This document shows, one piece after another, positions 47,345 to 56,335 of a DNA stretch of 64,000 nucleotides. The DNA lies in the NCBI RefSeq assembly GCF_002208095.1, contig NZ_CP017990.1, positions 2,728,001 through 2,792,000 of the forward strand, given 5' to 3'. This DNA comes from Enterobacter cloacae complex sp. ECNIH7. GTDB taxonomy: Bacteria; Pseudomonadota; Gammaproteobacteria; Enterobacterales; Enterobacteriaceae. The notes under the pieces are model-generated. The model was not told where the DNA came from, searched no databases, and saw nothing but the letters and a program-made list of their open reading frames with translations. The first letter of the stretch is position 1. Each line of letters opens with the position of its first letter. The position numbers were made by a program, and so were the translations under genes.

Positions 47345-47689
47345 ATGACCCTTAATCGCTTTTGTTATTTACTCCTGATTTTCGCTGCGATCGGCAGCCT
47401 TCTTACCACCCATCCTCTATTCATGTGGTTTCTGGCGATCAACGTGATGACGTTGGTCATGTATGGCGCCGATAAAATGGCGGCGCGGAAGGGGATGCGC
47501 AGGGTTCCGGAAGCGACAATGCTGGTATTTGGCGTGACAGGTGGCTGGCCTGGCGCCATTGTCGGTCAACAGCTCTTTCGCCATAAAACCCAAAAGCAGC
47601 CCTTCAAAAGCTACTTTTTCATCAGCGTCGTCGTCAGCATCGTCATGATGGCAGCCGTTTATCATTTTTCTTCTTATTCTCTTTTATGA
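47345..47689 (+). CDS. DUF1294 family membrane protein
   Basis: 114-aa inner-membrane protein with predicted helices at about 2-20, 26-44 and 92-110. The family core is MYGADKMAARKGMRRVPEATMLVFGVTGGWPGAIVGQQLFRHKTQKQPF. DUF1294 is of unknown function and often found alone or fused to cold-shock domains. The ATG at 47345 starts directly at the first helix; an upstream ATG at 47306 overlaps a TATAAT hexamer and is unlikely. Confidence 0.75.
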   Translation: MTLNRFCYLLLIFAAIGSLLTTHPLFMWFLAINVMTLVMYGADKMAARKGMRRVPEATMLVFGVTGGWPGAIVGQQLFRHKTQKQPFKSYFFISVVVSIVMMAAVYHFSSYSLL

Positions 47690-47832
47690 GCGTTGGCAGG
47701 GACCGTTGACGGTAAGGCATATCTTTAATTCATTCCTTCATCACTGCCAATAGTAGTAGGACTATCCTTAAGTGGTTGCTGTTTTTTGCACAATCTGAAT
47801 AATACGTGCAACAACACGGACGACAACATCCC

Positions 47833-48282
47833 ATGAAAATAGAATCTCTTATCCTGGCAGTGCTGGTGCTCTTTTCTGCGCCTTCCTGGTCTGCTTTTCA
47901 GGAGCGGGAATATAATACCTGGTATATAAAAAATGCGGTCCTTTATGATATGACACAGACATCGGAAGGTTTCCCTGTCATGGTGAGCGTCTCCCAGCCT
48001 GGGAGAAAATCCGCTAATTTACTGGTGTCCTATATTACTGAAGGCCGCTGTGGTGAGAATAATCTGCCGCTTAATGTGAACGGTAAAGTACTGCCCGCCA
48101 AATATTATTGTGTTCAGGTAGGACAGAACAGAATTGAACATTTTTCAGTGGTGGACGCGGAAAGCGTCAATGGCATGGTGATGCACCTGAGATCTGATTT
48201 CACTATTCTCCTGCAAAACGATATCAAGATTTGGGCTGCAAACATTAAAACACCAAAATACGGACTGGCGCCGAGATTCTAA
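47833..48282 (+). CDS. Hypothetical periplasmic protein
   Basis: 149-aa protein with a signal peptide (MKIESLILAVLVLFSAPSWS, cleavage near residue 20) and two mature cysteines (GRCGENN and KYYCVQV) that could form a disulfide. The rest is beta-rich. The ATG at 47833 begins the signal peptide; an upstream in-frame start adds nine hydrophilic residues. Not recognised. Its own terminator follows. Confidence 0.65.
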   Translation: MKIESLILAVLVLFSAPSWSAFQEREYNTWYIKNAVLYDMTQTSEGFPVMVSVSQPGRKSANLLVSYITEGRCGENNLPLNVNGKVLPAKYYCVQVGQNRIEHFSVVDAESVNGMVMHLRSDFTILLQNDIKIWAANIKTPKYGLAPRF

Positions 48283-48287
48283 CTATG

Positions 48288-48317
48288 AAATGCCTGTATT
48301 ACGACAGGCATTTTTTT
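48288..48317 (+). terminator. Terminator after the periplasmic hypothetical gene
   Basis: AAATGCCTGT/ACAGGCATTT stem with ATTACG loop and seven T's. Confidence 0.9.
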
Positions 48318-48543
48318 AGGATGTAACGCAATCATTTTTAAGTTAATAGTTGTAATGCATTACTATTAAATATTAAAGTTAAGTGGCCTTGGTTTTTTAC
48401 GTATTTAAACGGACTGTATGCTAAACGGTACAAAACAGCATAAATAATCCTTTCTGACGTTATGGATAAAGCTCATTACCAGACTTACGCTTGCTAGCGG
48501 CGTTTTAGTTGTTCAACACATCTTTACTGGTAAGGAGCAGAAA

Positions 48544-49575
48544 ATGTCGCAACGTAATAGTCTGGATTTACTAAGCCGTAAAGAAGGAATGTGTCTGTTA
48601 GAGCAAAGCATGGGTTTTGTCTGGCAGGCAGCACTTCGAGCCGTCGCGGTATTAGGCGTCGCAGATCGTCTGGTTGAAGGAAAAAAATCCGTCAAGCAAC
48701 TGGCGAAGGAGTTGAATGTAGACGTTAACTATCTTCATCGAATCATGCGCTTATTGTCCTCTCGTGGCGTTTTCAACGAATTATCTGAAGCTGAATACAG
48801 TCTTAGCCATTCAGCGCAATTCCTCTGTTCTGAGCATGAATTTTCCTTGCGTGCGGCGGTGCTCATGCTGACAGACCCAACATTCTGGCAGCCAGCGGCT
48901 AAAATGGATGAGATATTGCACGGCAAGCCTGTTTTTAATGATTTGTTTGGCAAGCCTTTTTACGAATACTGGCAGCATGACGACACGATGACTGACAGCA
49001 ACGTTTTTCATGCGGGTATGGCCTCTATGTCATCCGTAGAAAATGAAATCATCGCAGATAGCTATTCGTTCCCGCAAAACGCCGTGGTTGCCGATATCGC
49101 CGGCGGGCTGGGTAACTTATTGCTGGCTGTTTTACGTCGAAATCCGACCCTGACGGGGATCCTTTTTGATCAAAAAGATGTGCTTGAGCGAAATCGACTG
49201 CACCTGTTAAATGATAATCGTCGATGGGAAACCGTTAATGGGAGCTTTTTTGAAGCCTGTCCTGCAGCGGACATTTATCTGCTTAAGTATATCCTCATGG
49301 ACTGGCCTGATGAGAAGGCGGTACAGATACTTCAGTGCTGCAGAAATGCAATGAAAGATAACTCCCGCTTATTAATTTTTGAACCGCTTATTAAAAAAGA
49401 AAATAATGAACAGGGACGATTTGAAATTGACCTTCTTCTGTTAACAAGCTTTGATGGAGGACGAGCACGAACAGAGTCTGAGTATCAGGCCTTGTTTGAA
49501 CAGACCAATCTTAAGCTGAACAAAATAATAGACACCCGTTCGTATCTGTCGATTCTGGAAGTCGTACCTCTCTGA
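48544..49575 (+). CDS. SAM-dependent O-methyltransferase-like protein (COMT-type)
   Basis: 343-aa protein with the two-part plan of caffeate/antibiotic O-methyltransferases. An N-terminal winged-helix dimerisation domain (WQAALRAVAVLGVADRLVEG ... LHRIMRLLSSRGVF) precedes a Rossmann SAM domain with motif I VVADIAGGLGNLLLAVLRR (about residue 179 on). The catalytic-base motif, usually HDW, reads MDW (Met252) in YILMDWPDEKAVQIL, so classical His catalysis seems lost. No secondary-metabolite genes are adjacent. Probably acquired. A GGAG ribosome site precedes the ATG. Confidence 0.8.
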   Translation: MSQRNSLDLLSRKEGMCLLEQSMGFVWQAALRAVAVLGVADRLVEGKKSVKQLAKELNVDVNYLHRIMRLLSSRGVFNELSEAEYSLSHSAQFLCSEHEFSLRAAVLMLTDPTFWQPAAKMDEILHGKPVFNDLFGKPFYEYWQHDDTMTDSNVFHAGMASMSSVENEIIADSYSFPQNAVVADIAGGLGNLLLAVLRRNPTLTGILFDQKDVLERNRLHLLNDNRRWETVNGSFFEACPAADIYLLKYILMDWPDEKAVQILQCCRNAMKDNSRLLIFEPLIKKENNEQGRFEIDLLLLTSFDGGRARTESEYQALFEQTNLKLNKIIDTRSYLSILEVVPL

Positions 49576-49665
49576 ACTGTTTAAATAACATTCACAGAGC
49601 ATGCGTCCCGCATTCCGTTTTACCGTATTCCTGCTACGCTTGTTTGTTGTACCAGGAGCATGAAT

Positions 49666-49863
49666 ATGAAAAACAAAGATGAACAAACCGGATTAGTGGG
49701 GCTGGCGATTGGGGCCGCCGTTATTGGGCTGGTTTCAGCGCAAAAACCGATCCATCGCAACAGCATTGTCGATGAACTGGTCAGGCTCGGCAGGCAAAAA
49801 GGCGATGGCGTAGAAGATGAGGTTTTCGTTAAGGCTGCCGAGCTGGTGAGAAAAGGGGTATAG
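49666..49863 (+). CDS. Small protein with Gly/Ala-rich helix
   Basis: 65-aa protein: MKNKDEQTG, then a short hydrophobic stretch LVGLAIGAAVIGLVSA (about 10-25) and a charged helical tail. The hydrophobic stretch could be one membrane span. AGGAG at 49654-49658 fits the second ATG (49666). The gene is three bases from the next start, so the pair is an operon. Function unknown. Confidence 0.6.
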   Translation: MKNKDEQTGLVGLAIGAAVIGLVSAQKPIHRNSIVDELVRLGRQKGDGVEDEVFVKAAELVRKGV

Positions 49864-49866
49864 CCC

Positions 49867-50289
49867 ATGTCTGAAAGACGAAATGCGAAGTGCCATTGCG
49901 GCGCGGTGGCGTTCACCGTTGAGCTTACCGATGGGCTGAAAACCGCCCGGCGCTGCAGCTGTTCCTTTTGTCGTATGCGGGGCGCGGTCGTCGTTTCTGC
50001 GCCGTTGTCAGGCATTAAGGTGACCAAAGGTGAAGATAAGCTCACCGAGTACCGCTTTAACACGGGAACGGCACGGCATTTCTTCTGCTCGGTGTGCGGG
50101 ATTTACACGTTCCATCAGCGACGTTCTAACCCAAACGAATATGGCGTTAATGTCGCCTGTTTTGAAAACGTTTCACCTTTTAATTTTCCAGAGGTGAAGG
50201 TGATGGACGGCGTCAACCATCCCATGGATGGGGAAAGTGGGGTATTTGGATATCTTTCTTTTCGCGAGAAAGGTGAAGAGCAGGCATGA
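49867..50289 (+). CDS. GFA family zinc protein (glutathione-dependent formaldehyde-activating type)
   Basis: 140-aa beta-fold protein with the zinc cysteines KCHCGAVAF, RRCSCSFC and CSVCGIYTFH in family order. GFA-domain proteins bind glutathione or small thiol adducts; most are not true formaldehyde-activating enzymes, so the substrate is open. Co-transcribed with the 65-aa gene before it. Confidence 0.85.
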   Translation: MSERRNAKCHCGAVAFTVELTDGLKTARRCSCSFCRMRGAVVVSAPLSGIKVTKGEDKLTEYRFNTGTARHFFCSVCGIYTFHQRRSNPNEYGVNVACFENVSPFNFPEVKVMDGVNHPMDGESGVFGYLSFREKGEEQA

Positions 50290-50357
50290 TTGCCGCCTGG
50301 CCACTCTTTTACTCCTCCGGCTATAGTAGGCAGTGGGTAACTGAAACAGGAGAAACT

Positions 50358-50435
50358 ATGCTCTGTGTTGAAAAAGACGATCCGCGTGAGGCCCCTGAAT
50401 CAGGTGATAAAAAGCCTCAACCTGTGAAAAAATAA
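50358..50435 (+). CDS. 25-aa microprotein
   Basis: A short polar peptide, MLCVEKDDPREAPESGDKKP then QPVKK. AGGAG at an ideal distance before the ATG and a terminator 20 bases after the stop make it a self-contained unit despite its size. Rich in D/E/K/P, probably unstructured. Not recognised. Confidence 0.5.
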   Translation: MLCVEKDDPREAPESGDKKPQPVKK

Positions 50436-50455
50436 CGCGACATACGCGTTTACCC

Positions 50456-50484
50456 GCCACCGGCACTGCTGGTGGCTTTTTATT
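50456..50484 (+). terminator. Terminator of the 25-aa gene
   Basis: GCCACC/GGTGGC stem, 9-nt loop, then TTTTTATTT. Confidence 0.8.
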
Positions 50485-50499
50485 TCCCAGGCAACCCTG

Positions 50500-50625
50500 T
50501 TAACTGCCATCCAGATGGTTTAACAGCGCGCCGAGATGCCCGACGATATCACCAAAATCAAAAATTAACGCCATCCACAGCAATGCTAAAAGGGTAAGTA
50601 CGGCAAGGGATACACGACCAAACAA
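50500..50625 (-). CDS. 41-aa small membrane protein with TTG start
   Basis: Reads (M)FGRVSLAVLTLLALLWMA then LIFDFGDIVGHLGALLNHLDGS: one transmembrane helix (about 5-22) and an amphipathic tail. The TTG at 50625 is chosen because AAGGA lies eight bases upstream and no ATG is available before the helix. Convergent with the 25-aa gene. Not recognised. Confidence 0.5.
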   Translation of the reverse strand: MFGRVSLAVLTLLALLWMALIFDFGDIVGHLGALLNHLDGS

Positions 50626-50732
50626 CGTTGTTATCCTTAGTGATAAAAGGGCTATCACCGCAGTTTAACCAGCTTACTTTCAACTTTCCCTCAACCAACC
50701 CCTTTCTTAAGCTGTCTATTGTGACGAACTTC

Positions 50733-50767
50733 AAAAAACAAGCGAGCCCGCATGATTATGCGGGCTC
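50733..50767 (-). terminator. Terminator of ompN
   Basis: Minus strand GAGCCCGCAT/ATGCGGGCTC perfect 10-bp stem with 4-nt loop, then a T-rich tail with TTTTTT. Confidence 0.9.
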
Positions 50768-50773
50768 TGACCA

Positions 50774-51883
50774 TCAGAACTGGTAAACCAGGCCTAACGC
50801 TACAACATCATCGGTGCTGATGCCGTTGTCTTTGTAGAAGCTGTCATCTTCATCCAGCAGGTTGATTTTGTAATCAACGTAGGTGGACATGTTTTTGTTG
50901 AAGTAATAGGTGACCCCTACGTCTGCGTATTTAACCAGATCCTGGTCGCCCTGGCCGTTGCCCAGGTTCTTACCTTTCGACTGCAGGTAGGAAAGGGACG
51001 GACGCAGGCCGAAGTCGAACTGGTACTGCGCGGTCACTTCGAAGTTCTGGGTTTTGTTCGCCACGGCGTCGGTATTATCACCATACGGTGTCATATTGCG
51101 GGTTTCAGAATACATTGCCGCCAGATAGATGTTATTGGCGTCATACTTCAGGCCCGCCGTCCAGGCATCCGCCTTGTCTCCACCTGCTGTGGTATTCATG
51201 ACCTGCTCGTTGGTGCGGTCAGAAGAGGTATACGCGGCCCCTGCAGTAATCCCCATGCCGAAGTCATAGGTGGTAGAAATACCGAAGCCGTCACCATTCT
51301 CGTGACGCGTGTCGCGACCGTTGTTGGTGCCTTCCTGGTTGTTGCTGGCGTCTTCATTTTTGCCCTGGTACTGCAGCGCAAAGTTCAGGCCCTGCACCAG
51401 ACCATAGAAGTCGGTGTTACGGTAGGTTGCCACACCGTTGGCTCGGCCGGTCATGAAGTTGTCGGCTTTGGTGTAGGAGTCGCCACCGAACTCAGGCAGC
51501 ATATCGGTCCAGCCTTCCACGTCGTACAGGACACCGTAGTTACGACCGTAATCGAAGGAGCCGTAGTCGCCCACTTTGACACCGGCGAAGGCAAGACGCG
51601 TCCAGGACTGATTATCAGACCCTTCCGTATTATTAGCCTGAATGTTGTATTCCCACTGCGCGTAGCCGGTCATCATATCGTTGATCTGGGTTTCGCCCTT
51701 AAAGCCCAGACGCATATAGGTTTGATCCCCGTCAGCGCCTTTATCGTCGGAGAAATAGTGCAGACCATCTACTTTTCCATACAGATCTAATTTGTTACCG
51801 TCTTTATTATAAATTTCTGCTGCATGTGCAGAACCAGCCATTAACAGAGCCGGAATCATCAGAGCCAGTACTTTTCTTTGCAT
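50774..51883 (-). CDS. ompN: Outer membrane porin OmpN
   Basis: 369-aa general porin of the OmpC/OmpF class. Signal peptide [21 protein letters not shown] (21 residues), mature start [26 protein letters not shown], constriction-loop motif PEFGGDSY and terminal Phe. Sequence and place next to micC and nifJ match E. coli OmpN. In that species it is normally quiet and not osmoregulated like OmpF/C. Confidence 0.93.
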   Translation of the reverse strand: MQRKVLALMIPALLMAGSAHAAEIYNKDGNKLDLYGKVDGLHYFSDDKGADGDQTYMRLGFKGETQINDMMTGYAQWEYNIQANNTEGSDNQSWTRLAFAGVKVGDYGSFDYGRNYGVLYDVEGWTDMLPEFGGDSYTKADNFMTGRANGVATYRNTDFYGLVQGLNFALQYQGKNEDASNNQEGTNNGRDTRHENGDGFGISTTYDFGMGITAGAAYTSSDRTNEQVMNTTAGGDKADAWTAGLKYDANNIYLAAMYSETRNMTPYGDNTDAVANKTQNFEVTAQYQFDFGLRPSLSYLQSKGKNLGNGQGDQDLVKYADVGVTYYFNKNMSTYVDYKINLLDEDDSFYKDNGISTDDVVALGLVYQF

Positions 51884-52120
51884 TGTGATATTCCTTTGCA
51901 GTTGTTTTTATTTAATTACCTGTTGAACTTTCAAAATGAGAAAGTTGTCTCATGCTAAATCACTCCCGTGTAAGAGTAATAAAATATAATTGTTACGAGC
52001 TAAGTAAAATCTAAACCGAATAAAACGGCGGAAATGGTCATTGGTTTGATGAATAATTTAAAAGTAACTATATTAAATTTAAATTATAAATCAGGCGTTA
52101 ATTAAGCTAATCTAGCCGGC
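51884..52120. other. ompN leader and promoter region
   Basis: AT-rich, no coding sequence. It must hold the ompN promoter (minus) and the micC promoter (plus; -10-like TAATCT at 52108-52113). Confidence 0.5.
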
Positions 52121-52235
52121 GTTATATGCCTGTAAGATGATTCATCCATAATTAACGTGAATGCTATTAAGGAAACTAAATAGATATTCAATGATTATCT
52201 GGATTCGCCCGGTGTGAATACGCCGGGCTTTTTTT
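52121..52235 (+). ncRNA. micC: MicC small RNA
   Basis: Located between ompN and nifJ and transcribed opposite to both, exactly as in E. coli. The 5' end GTTATATGCCT equals the MicC seed that silences ompC (and ompD in Salmonella). The 3' end is a terminator GCCCGG/CCGGGC with seven T's, also as in MicC. The middle (52132-52205) differs strongly from the E. coli sequence I recall. TAATCT seven bases upstream of 52121 is a fitting -10 box. Confidence 0.8.
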
Positions 52236-52240
52236 ATGGC

Positions 52241-52265
52241 AAAAAAATGCCCGGACAAGCCGGGC
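52241..52265 (-). terminator. Terminator of nifJ
   Basis: Minus strand GCCCGG-CTTGT-CCGGGC stem, then ATTTTTTT, placed back to back with the micC terminator. Confidence 0.9.
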
Positions 52266-52272
52266 AGGGTAA

Positions 52273-55200
52273 CTAGTCTCTGGTCGGTTTTTCGGCTTTA
52301 CCCGCCATCTGCGCCAGGAAGTCATAGCGTTTTTGCAGATCAGCAGCGGCATCTTTCCAGAGCTGTTCAGCCACTTCCGGCTGCTGGGCGTTAAGGCGAC
52401 GGAATCGCTGTTCCTGCATTAACGTCTCGGCCAGTGCGTCCGAAGGCGGACGCGAATCCAGCGCCAGCGGTAATTTACCCTCGTCAGCACGACGCGGGTC
52501 GAACCGGTACAGCGGCCAGAAGCCGGTCGCTGTCAGCTGACGCATCTGGTCGTGGCTGAGGGCCAGATCGTAGCCATGCTCTTCACAAGGGCTGTAGGCA
52601 ATGATCAGCGACGGGCCAGGATACGCTTCCGCTTCCTGAATCGCTTTCACCGTCTGGTTAAGCTGGGCACCCAGCGAGATTTGCGCGACGTAAACGTGAC
52701 CGTACATCATCATGCTCACGCCGAGATCTTTGCGCGCCTTGCGTTTACCGTGTTCGCCGAATTTCGTTACCGCGCCTAACGGCGTCGCTTTCGACGCCTG
52801 GCCGCCGGTATTGGAATAACACTGCGTATCCAGAACCAGGATGTTGACGTTTTCGGTCAGGCTCAACACGTGATCGAGCCCGCCAAAGCCAATATCGTAA
52901 GCCCAGCCGTCGCCGCCAATCAGCCAGATTGATTTTTCGACCAGGGCGTCAGCGTCGGTCAGCAGCTGTTCAGCCCCCGTCACCCCCTGCAGCGCGCGGC
53001 GCAGCTCAGCAACCTGCTCACGACGTTCTTCTGGCGTCGCGTCCGCGTGAAGCGCGTCATTGAGCTCCGCGGGGATCTGTCCGGCAAACTGCTCCAGCAG
53101 GCGCATCACGCGCGCGCGGTGCTGGTCGACTGTCAGGCGGAAGCCCAGGCCAAATTCGGCGTTGTCCTCGAATAGCGAGTTTGCCCACGCCGGACCGCGC
53201 CCATTCGCGTCGGTGGTGTACGGCGTAGAAGGCAAATTGCCCCCGTAGATGGACGAACAGCCGGTAGCGTTGGCAATCAGCATCCGATCACCGTACAGCT
53301 GGGTAAGCAGCTTGATATACGGCGTTTCACCGCAGCCGGAGCAGGCGCCAGAGTACTCAAACAGCGGCGTAATCAGCTGTGACGTACGAATATCAATACG
53401 TTCCAGTTTGCTGCGATCGATTTCCGGCAAATTCAGGAAGAAGTCATAGTTGACCTTCTCCTCTTCAACGTGCTCCAGACGCGACATCATATTGATGGCT
53501 TTGATCTCCGGATCCTGCCTGTCTTTCGCCGGACAGACCTCGACGCACAGGTTACAGCCGGTGCAATCTTCCGGCGCGACCTGCAGAACGTATTTCTGTC
53601 CGCGCATATCGCGAGATTTCACATCCAGCGAATGCAGGCTGGCCGGCGCGGCGTCCATCTCTTCCGGTGATACCACTTTGGCTCGAATGGCAGAGTGCGG
53701 GCAGGCCGCAACGCAGTGGTTGCACTGGGTACACAGCTCTTCTTTCCAGATGGGGATCGCTTCGGCAATGTTGCGTTTTTCCCAGCGCGTGGTGCCCATC
53801 GGCCAGGTACCATCCGGCGGTAGCGCAGAGACGGGCAGGGCATCGCCCAGACCGGCCAGCATCGCCGCCGTCACGGTCTTCACGAAATCAGGCGCCGCAT
53901 CGGACACCACCGGAGGGCGGTTCGGGCTTGTCGCATTCACCGGCTGCAGCGGAACCTCAAACAACGATTCGCGTGCCAGCGCCAGCGCCTGCCAGTTGCG
54001 TTCGACCAGCTCCTGGCCCTTGCTGCTGTAGCTTTTGGCAATCGCGCCCTGCAGTTCCGCCAGCGCGCTGTCGCCCGGTAGGATGTTGGTCAGATGGAAG
54101 AAGGCCATCTGCATAACGGTATTAATACGCGCAGCCAGGCCACATTCGCGGGCAATTTTTGCGGCGTTGACCACGTAGAAACGGGCTTTTTTCTGGTTCA
54201 GCACCGCCTGAACTTCCTGCGGCAGGCGCCCCCAGACTTCGTCTGCGCTGTACGGCGTATTGAGGAGGAAAATACCGCCGGGCTTCAGGCGCTCGGCCAT
54301 CTGGTATTTATCGATAAACTGCAGCTGGTGGCAGCCAACAAAATCAGCCTGAGAAATAAGATACGCGGAGCGGATGGGCTGCTCGCTCACGCGCAGGTGG
54401 GAAACGGTCAGGCCGCCTGCTTTTTTGGAGTCGTAAACGAAGTACCCCTGGGCGTACCACGGCGTTGAGTTACCAATGATTTTGATGTTGTTTTTGGTCG
54501 CGGAGACGCTGCCGTCGCTGCCCAGACCATAGAACAGCGCCTCAAGTTTAGCCGTCGAGGACAGGGTATTTTCCGGCAGCGACAGGGACAGGTTAGTCAC
54601 ATCATCATAAATGCCGACGGTAAAGCGCGGCCTGGGTTTCGCTTCGCTTAACTCGTTGAATACCGCCAGCACGCAGTCCGGCCCAAACTCCTTAGAGGAC
54701 AAACCATATCGCCCCCCGATAACGCGCGGCAGCGTTTCACGTTCGCCCTGATTAAAGGCTTCTGCCAGGGCGGTCATTACGTCCAGATAGAGGGGTTCCG
54801 CCTGCGCGCCCGGCTCTTTGGTACGGTCGAGCACCGCCACAGCTCGGGCGCTTTCAGGGAGAGCCGAAAGCAGATGTTTGGCCGAGAACGGACGATAGAG
54901 ACGCACCTTAAGCACGCCAACTTTTTCGCCGCGCGTCAGCAGCTCGTCAACCACCTCTTCACAGGTACCAATGGCTGACCCCATCAGCACGATCACCCGT
55001 TCCGCCTGCGGATGTCCGTAGTACTCAAACGGTTTGTACTCCCGGCCGGTTGCGGCGGCAAAGTCATTCATTGCCTGTTCAACCTGGTCGTAAACCGCGT
55101 TGTACCAGGGGTTCGTGGCCTCGCGGGACTGGAAATAGGTATCCGGGTTCGCCGATGTCCCGCGAATAACCGGGTGTTCAGGATTAAGAGCCCGGGCGCG

Positions 55201-55797
55201 ATGCGCGTCGATTTCCGCCTGCGGTAGCAGATTCAGGATAGTATCGTCAGCCAGCGGGACGATTTTATTAATTTCGTGAGAGGTGCGGAAACCATCAAAG
55301 AAGTGAATAAACGGCACGCGGCTTTTGAGCGTGGCGATATGCGAAATTAAGGCAAAATCCTGGGCTTCCTGAACGCTGCTGGCGCACAGCATCGCGCAGC
55401 CGGTCTGGCGCACGGCCATCACGTCGGAGTGGTCGCCAAAGATAGAGAGCGCGTGGGTGGCAACGGTACGCGCGGCAACGTGCAGAACGAATGGCGTCAG
55501 CTGACCGGCGAGTTTGTAAAGCGTAGGGATCATTAACAGCAATCCCTGTGAGGAGGTAAACGACGTGGAAAGCGCGCCAGTCTGAAGGGCGCCGTGTACC
55601 GTGGCAATCGCACCGGCTTCGGACTGCATCTCAACCACTCTCGGGACATCGCCCCAGACGTTTTTTAACCCGTTACCCGCCCAGGCATCCGCCTGCTCGG
55701 CCATGGTAGAACTTGGCGTAATCGGGTAGATGGCGATAACTTCACTGGTGCGAAACGCGACTGAGGCAACTGCACCATTACCGTCAATAGTTTGCAT
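52273..55797 (-). CDS. nifJ: Pyruvate:flavodoxin (ferredoxin) oxidoreductase NifJ/YdbK
   Basis: 1174-aa single-chain POR that oxidises pyruvate to acetyl-CoA and reduces flavodoxin or ferredoxin. Domain order is complete: N-terminal pyruvate-binding region (ITPSSTMAEQADAWAG), CoA region, two 4Fe-4S motifs (CTQCNHCVAACPHS and CTGCNLCVEVCPAKD), then the TPP domain with GGDGWAYDIGFGGLDHV and cluster Cys in SGACSGCGETPY. The E. coli orthologue ydbK is linked to oxidative stress and hydrogen/electron supply. Gene order ompN-micC-nifJ-ydbJ-hslJ is conserved. Confidence 0.95.
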   Translation of the reverse strand: MQTIDGNGAVASVAFRTSEVIAIYPITPSSTMAEQADAWAGNGLKNVWGDVPRVVEMQSEAGAIATVHGALQTGALSTSFTSSQGLLLMIPTLYKLAGQLTPFVLHVAARTVATHALSIFGDHSDVMAVRQTGCAMLCASSVQEAQDFALISHIATLKSRVPFIHFFDGFRTSHEINKIVPLADDTILNLLPQAEIDAHRARALNPEHPVIRGTSANPDTYFQSREATNPWYNAVYDQVEQAMNDFAAATGREYKPFEYYGHPQAERVIVLMGSAIGTCEEVVDELLTRGEKVGVLKVRLYRPFSAKHLLSALPESARAVAVLDRTKEPGAQAEPLYLDVMTALAEAFNQGERETLPRVIGGRYGLSSKEFGPDCVLAVFNELSEAKPRPRFTVGIYDDVTNLSLSLPENTLSSTAKLEALFYGLGSDGSVSATKNNIKIIGNSTPWYAQGYFVYDSKKAGGLTVSHLRVSEQPIRSAYLISQADFVGCHQLQFIDKYQMAERLKPGGIFLLNTPYSADEVWGRLPQEVQAVLNQKKARFYVVNAAKIARECGLAARINTVMQMAFFHLTNILPGDSALAELQGAIAKSYSSKGQELVERNWQALALARESLFEVPLQPVNATSPNRPPVVSDAAPDFVKTVTAAMLAGLGDALPVSALPPDGTWPMGTTRWEKRNIAEAIPIWKEELCTQCNHCVAACPHSAIRAKVVSPEEMDAAPASLHSLDVKSRDMRGQKYVLQVAPEDCTGCNLCVEVCPAKDRQDPEIKAINMMSRLEHVEEEKVNYDFFLNLPEIDRSKLERIDIRTSQLITPLFEYSGACSGCGETPYIKLLTQLYGDRMLIANATGCSSIYGGNLPSTPYTTDANGRGPAWANSLFEDNAEFGLGFRLTVDQHRARVMRLLEQFAGQIPAELNDALHADATPEERREQVAELRRALQGVTGAEQLLTDADALVEKSIWLIGGDGWAYDIGFGGLDHVLSLTENVNILVLDTQCYSNTGGQASKATPLGAVTKFGEHGKRKARKDLGVSMMMYGHVYVAQISLGAQLNQTVKAIQEAEAYPGPSLIIAYSPCEEHGYDLALSHDQMRQLTATGFWPLYRFDPRRADEGKLPLALDSRPPSDALAETLMQEQRFRRLNAQQPEVAEQLWKDAAADLQKRYDFLAQMAGKAEKPTRD

Positions 55798-56068
55798 AGG
55801 ACAACACCCTTACATTGCGCAAAAAATAGGGGTCTGTATTACGGCAACAAACCCTGAATATTATCTGTGTATTCTAGCAAACGGGGGATTTTACGATTTT
55901 CGCTTTTGTGTCCTTGGTATTCTTGCCATCAATGAGTAGATCAAACTTTTGTCGAAAAAATTGCGAGAAATTGTTTCTGAAGCGCATAAATACGCACTTC
56001 CGCTCTCGACGACACGGGATGTGATGCCTATTATGCATAGGTTTCGCATTATTCATGGGGGAGAGAGC
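55798..56068. promoter_or_regulatory. Divergent promoter region of nifJ and ydbJ
   Basis: No gene is supported in these 271 bases. They separate the divergent starts of nifJ and ydbJ and must hold both promoters; no specific site could be assigned. Confidence 0.4.
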
Positions 56069-56335
56069 ATGCGTTCAGCATTTTGGGTAGGGTGTGCCGC
56101 GTTATTGTTGTCGGCATGTAGCAGTGAGCCAGTCCAGCAGGCAACGGCAGCCCACGTGGCGCCGGGAATGAAAGCGGCAATGTCCAGTTCAGGTCAGGCC
56201 AACTGCGCGATGATTGGCGGTTCGCTGTCTGTCGCCCGCCAGCTTGATGGTTCTGCTATTGGGATGTGCGCCTTGCCAAACGGCAAACGCTGTAGCGAAC
56301 AGTCGCTTGCCGTTGGAAGCTGCGGTAACTACTGA
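56069..56335 (+). CDS. ydbJ: DUF333 lipoprotein YdbJ
   Basis: 88-aa lipoprotein with lipobox LLSAC (MRSAFWVGCAALLLSACSS) and a DUF333 core (QANCAMIGGSLSVARQLDGSAIGMCALPNGKRCSEQSL). The ATG at 56069 follows GGGGGAGAGAG; the frame is open upstream but has no signal peptide there. Same neighbour (hslJ, immediately convergent) as in E. coli. Function unknown. Confidence 0.88.
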   Translation: MRSAFWVGCAALLLSACSSEPVQQATAAHVAPGMKAAMSSSGQANCAMIGGSLSVARQLDGSAIGMCALPNGKRCSEQSLAVGSCGNY

